From positions 1 to 7,083 of the forward strand of contig JAITOI010000175.1 in the NCBI GenBank assembly GCA_031289995.1: a stretch of DNA of 7,083 nt, in the 5' to 3' direction. A program made the translations under genes and the position numbers. Below the pieces are notes generated by a model. It was not told where the DNA came from. It made no database searches and saw only the letters and a list, made by a program, of their open reading frames with translations. Origin of the DNA: Prevotellaceae bacterium. Its GTDB lineage: Bacteria > Bacteroidota > Bacteroidia > Bacteroidales > UBA932. This document shows positions 5,213-7,083 of this stretch, in pieces (within the stretch, counting starts at the first letter, position 1; each line of letters starts with the position of its first letter).

Positions 5213-6664
5213 ATGGAAACGATAAAATTTTACAGCGGAGAGCAATTTCCGCTTGAGCTGCACAAGGTGCGCGTGGTGCAAAAGCTGAACCTCGTGCCCA
5301 TCGAGCGGCGCCTCGAAGCCCTGTACGAGGGCGGTTTCAACACCTTTCGGTTGAGCACCAAGGACGTGTTCCTCGACATGCTCACCGATAGCGGAACCAA
5401 CGCCATGAGCGACATGCAGCTCTCGGCGATGATGCACGCCGACGACGCTTACGCCGGCTCGCAGAGCTTCTACCGCCTGCTCAAGGCCGTGCAGGACGTG
5501 CTGCGCAAGCAGTACTTTTTGCCCACCCACCAGGGGCGCGCGGCCGAGAACGTGCTGACCAAGGCCTACATCACCAAGCCCGGTGCGCTGGTGCCCACCA
5601 ACTACCACTTCACGACATTCCTTGCCGACGTTACGATGTACGGCGGGCGCGTCGTGGAGCTGCTCTACGACGAGGCTTTCAACATCTCGTCGAGCCACCC
5701 TTTCAAGGGCAACATGAACGTGGAAAAACTCGATGAAGTCATCCGCGAAACGGGCGCAGAAAACATCCCGTTCATCCGCATGGAGGCCTCGACAAACCTG
5801 ATTGGCGGGCAGCCCTTCTCGGTCGAAAACCTACGCCAGGTGCGCCGCGTGGCGGACAAGTACGGCATCCGGCTGGTGCTCGACGCAAGCCTGCTGGGCG
5901 AAAATGCTTACCTCGTTTTGCAGCGCGAAAAAGAGTTTGCCAGCTCCAACATGGGCGAGGTCATTGCCACCATGACCGGGCTGGCCGACATCGTGTATTT
6001 TTCGGCGCGCAAGCTCAGCTCGTCGCGCGGCGGCGGCATTTGCACCAGCAGCGAAAAAATATCGCGCGAGCTCGAGGCGCTCATCCCGCTCTTCGAGGGC
6101 TTCCTGACCTACGGCGGAATCTCGGTGCGCGAAATCGAGGCGATGGCCGTGGGGCTGTACGAAACGCTCGACGAGTCGATGATTTGCCAAAGCCCCAGCT
6201 TCATTGCCTATCTGGTGAACGGTTTGGTGGCCAAAGGCGTGCCGATGGTTACCCCCGCCGGCGTGCTGGGCGCTCACGTGGACGCGATGCGGATGTGCGC
6301 TCACATTCCGCAAACGCAATACCCCGCAGGCTCGCTGGCGGCGGCGTTTTTCCTCGTGTCCGGCGTGCGCGGCATGGAGCGCGGCTCGGTGTCGAACCAG
6401 CGCGACGCGGAGGGCAACGAAACCTACGCCGACATGGAGCTGCTGCGCCTCGCCGTGCCGCGCCGCGTGTTCACGCTTTCGCAAATTAAGTACGTCGAAG
6501 ACCGCATGAAGTGGCTTTACGACAACCGCCAGCTGATAGGTGGGCTGCACTTCGTGTACGAGCCGCCGGTGCTGCGCTTCTTCATGGGCGGCATGGAGCC
6601 GGTGAGCGACTGGCCGAAAAAGCTCATGGCGAAGTTCAAGGCGGACTTTGGGGAGAGCTTGTAA
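5213..6664 (+). CDS. Tyrosine phenol-lyase/tryptophanase-family PLP lyase, divergent active site
   Basis: This 483-residue fold-type I PLP enzyme of the Beta_elim_lyase family should split an aromatic amino acid into an aromatic product, pyruvate and ammonia. Visible are LTDSGTNAMSD (57-67), DAYAGS with Tyr80, the phosphate-binding THQGR (105-109), F133-T134 (ring stacking and substrate), NLIGGQP, D224 for the pyridine nitrogen, Lys267 in SARK as Schiff-base lysine, and R412 in RLAVPRR for the carboxylate. By my alignment to Citrobacter tyrosine phenol-lyase, T134, R390 and F456 match its T124, R381 and F448 rather than the tryptophanase residues. However, R217 is Leu227, and cation-site E69 and N262 are Asp78 and Arg272. 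There are short N- and C-terminal extensions over the 456-residue enzyme. The start at 5213 fits the promoter; an in-frame ATG at 5036 lies upstream of it. The gene stands alone, ending at the terminator at 6784. Substrate is uncertain. Confidence 0.88.
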   Translation: METIKFYSGEQFPLELHKVRVVQKLNLVPIERRLEALYEGGFNTFRLSTKDVFLDMLTDSGTNAMSDMQLSAMMHADDAYAGSQSFYRLLKAVQDVLRKQYFLPTHQGRAAENVLTKAYITKPGALVPTNYHFTTFLADVTMYGGRVVELLYDEAFNISSSHPFKGNMNVEKLDEVIRETGAENIPFIRMEASTNLIGGQPFSVENLRQVRRVADKYGIRLVLDASLLGENAYLVLQREKEFASSNMGEVIATMTGLADIVYFSARKLSSSRGGGICTSSEKISRELEALIPLFEGFLTYGGISVREIEAMAVGLYETLDESMICQSPSFIAYLVNGLVAKGVPMVTPAGVLGAHVDAMRMCAHIPQTQYPAGSLAAAFFLVSGVRGMERGSVSNQRDAEGNETYADMELLRLAVPRRVFTLSQIKYVEDRMKWLYDNRQLIGGLHFVYEPPVLRFFMGGMEPVSDWPKKLMAKFKADFGESL

Positions 6665-6783
6665 ATTTCGGGTTTCGGCCTTCAAATTTCGGATGGCAAG
6701 CGAAGCAAAAATTTTACCCTAACACTGTTTCGTAAAAGAAATCAAAGTCATGGTTGGTACTTGTGCGAAACAAATGGGGTGTG

Positions 6784-6811
6784 GAGACGGGGCGTGCCCC
6801 GTCTCTTTTTT
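6784..6811 (+). terminator. Intrinsic terminator of the lyase gene
   Basis: GAGACGGGGC (6784-6793) pairs perfectly with GCCCCGTCTC (6796-6805) and six T follow at 6806-6811. It lies 119 bases after the lyase stop codon. On the minus strand no T-run follows the stem, so it acts in one direction. Confidence 0.92.
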
Positions 6812-6831
6812 GTTGCTACTTCTGCTGTTGT

Positions 6832-6875
6832 GAAAAAATCATAATGATGCGGCGAAAAAATCGTAATGATGCGTC
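6832..6875. repeat. Two 22-bp direct repeats
   Basis: Two adjacent 22-base units (6832-6853 and 6854-6875) share GAAAAAATC at the start and TAATGATGCG near the end, differing at two positions (A/G and G/T). They lie just before the 23-bp palindrome array, with 6 bases between, and differ from it in sequence. Function is unknown. Confidence 0.85.
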
Positions 6876-6881
6876 GAGTAT

Positions 6882-7042
6882 CTACATGCGTATGTAGTGA
6901 GTGTCTACATGCGTATGTAGTGAGTGCCTACATGCGTATGTAGTGAGTGCCTACATGCGTATGTAGTGAGTGCTTACATACGTATGTAGTGAGTGCTTAC
7001 ATGCGTATGTAGTGAGTGCCTACATACGTATGTAGTGAATAG
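6882..7042. repeat. Seven 23-bp units, each carrying a 16-bp palindrome
   Basis: Units start at 6882, 6905, 6928, 6951, 6974, 6997 and 7020 with an exact 23-base period. Each has the palindrome CTACATRCGTATGTAG followed by a 7-base TGAGTGY spacer; the last spacer decays to TGAATAG. In the fifth and seventh units the inner palindrome reads TACATACGTATGTA without mismatch. There are no variable spacers, so it is not CRISPR. Candidates are a tandem operator array, an iteron-like protein-binding array or a non-coding satellite. No ORF of note crosses it. Confidence 0.92.
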
Positions 7043-7083
7043 CTGCATCCTTGAGGTTTTTTCATCCCGCCCGTAGGGAGTTG

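Noticed and set aside
5213..6664. Naming the gene tnaA (tryptophanase)
   Set aside because: The residues that separate tryptophanase from tyrosine phenol-lyase (T134, R390, F456) are of the latter type, and other active-site changes make either symbol unsafe.
6726..6772. Short inverted repeat TGTTTCG ... CGAAACA after the lyase gene
   Set aside because: Only seven pairs with a 33-base loop; it can arise by chance and has no T-run.
6882..7042. CRISPR array
   Set aside because: Units follow each other with a fixed near-identical 7-base spacer, no unique spacers and no cas genes.
7000..7064. Short minus-strand reading frame starting ATGAAAAAACC at the right edge
   Set aside because: It ends after about 22 codons inside the palindrome array and has no family likeness.

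Overview
The window looks like a chromosomal segment of a Bacteroidota (Bacteroidetes) bacterium. The clues are three TAnnTTTG -7 promoter elements, starts without Shine-Dalgarno sequences after A/T-rich leaders, a DUF4249 lipoprotein, a LytS/YehU-type sensor kinase, and GC-rich genes separated by AT-rich, repeat-filled gaps. The genus cannot be set from the sequence alone.

The left part (1-2545, minus strand, read right to left) is the promoter-proximal end of a surface-sugar operon. It holds two tandem, distantly related NAD-dependent nucleotide-sugar epimerases of the CDP-paratose 2-epimerase (tyvelose epimerase) type and a class I SAM methyltransferase that runs off the left edge. The order suggests synthesis and decoration of a deoxy- or branched sugar for O-antigen, capsule or a glycan. 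The epimerases are separated by 63 bases made almost entirely of an 8-bp tandem repeat. A -7 promoter element lies just upstream of the operon.

The middle part (2756-4756, minus strand) is a two-gene unit: a DUF4249 lipoprotein followed by a LytS-type histidine kinase with an unusual extracytoplasmic loop of nine Asp/Asn/Glu-His/Arg-x triplets. The usual neighbours of these families, a TonB-dependent receptor and a LytTR response regulator, are absent. The unit is bounded on both sides by arrays of a degenerate heptamer RTCGCAY. The 2604-2755 copy is an inverted repeat that can fold into a long hairpin. The 4781-4870 copy would lie in the 5' leader of the unit's mRNA.

The 456-base gap 4757-5212 holds the heptamer array, a minus-strand promoter, a strong 21-bp inverted repeat (likely operator) and a plus-strand promoter. 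The right part carries one plus-strand gene (5213-6664), a PLP-dependent beta-eliminating lyase. It has tyrosine phenol-lyase-like substrate residues but has lost several cofactor and cation-site residues. The 419-base stretch 6665-7083 has no gene that I can support. It holds a strong intrinsic terminator, a pair of 22-bp direct repeats and a striking array of seven 23-bp units, each built around a 16-bp palindrome. I see nothing in 7043-7083.
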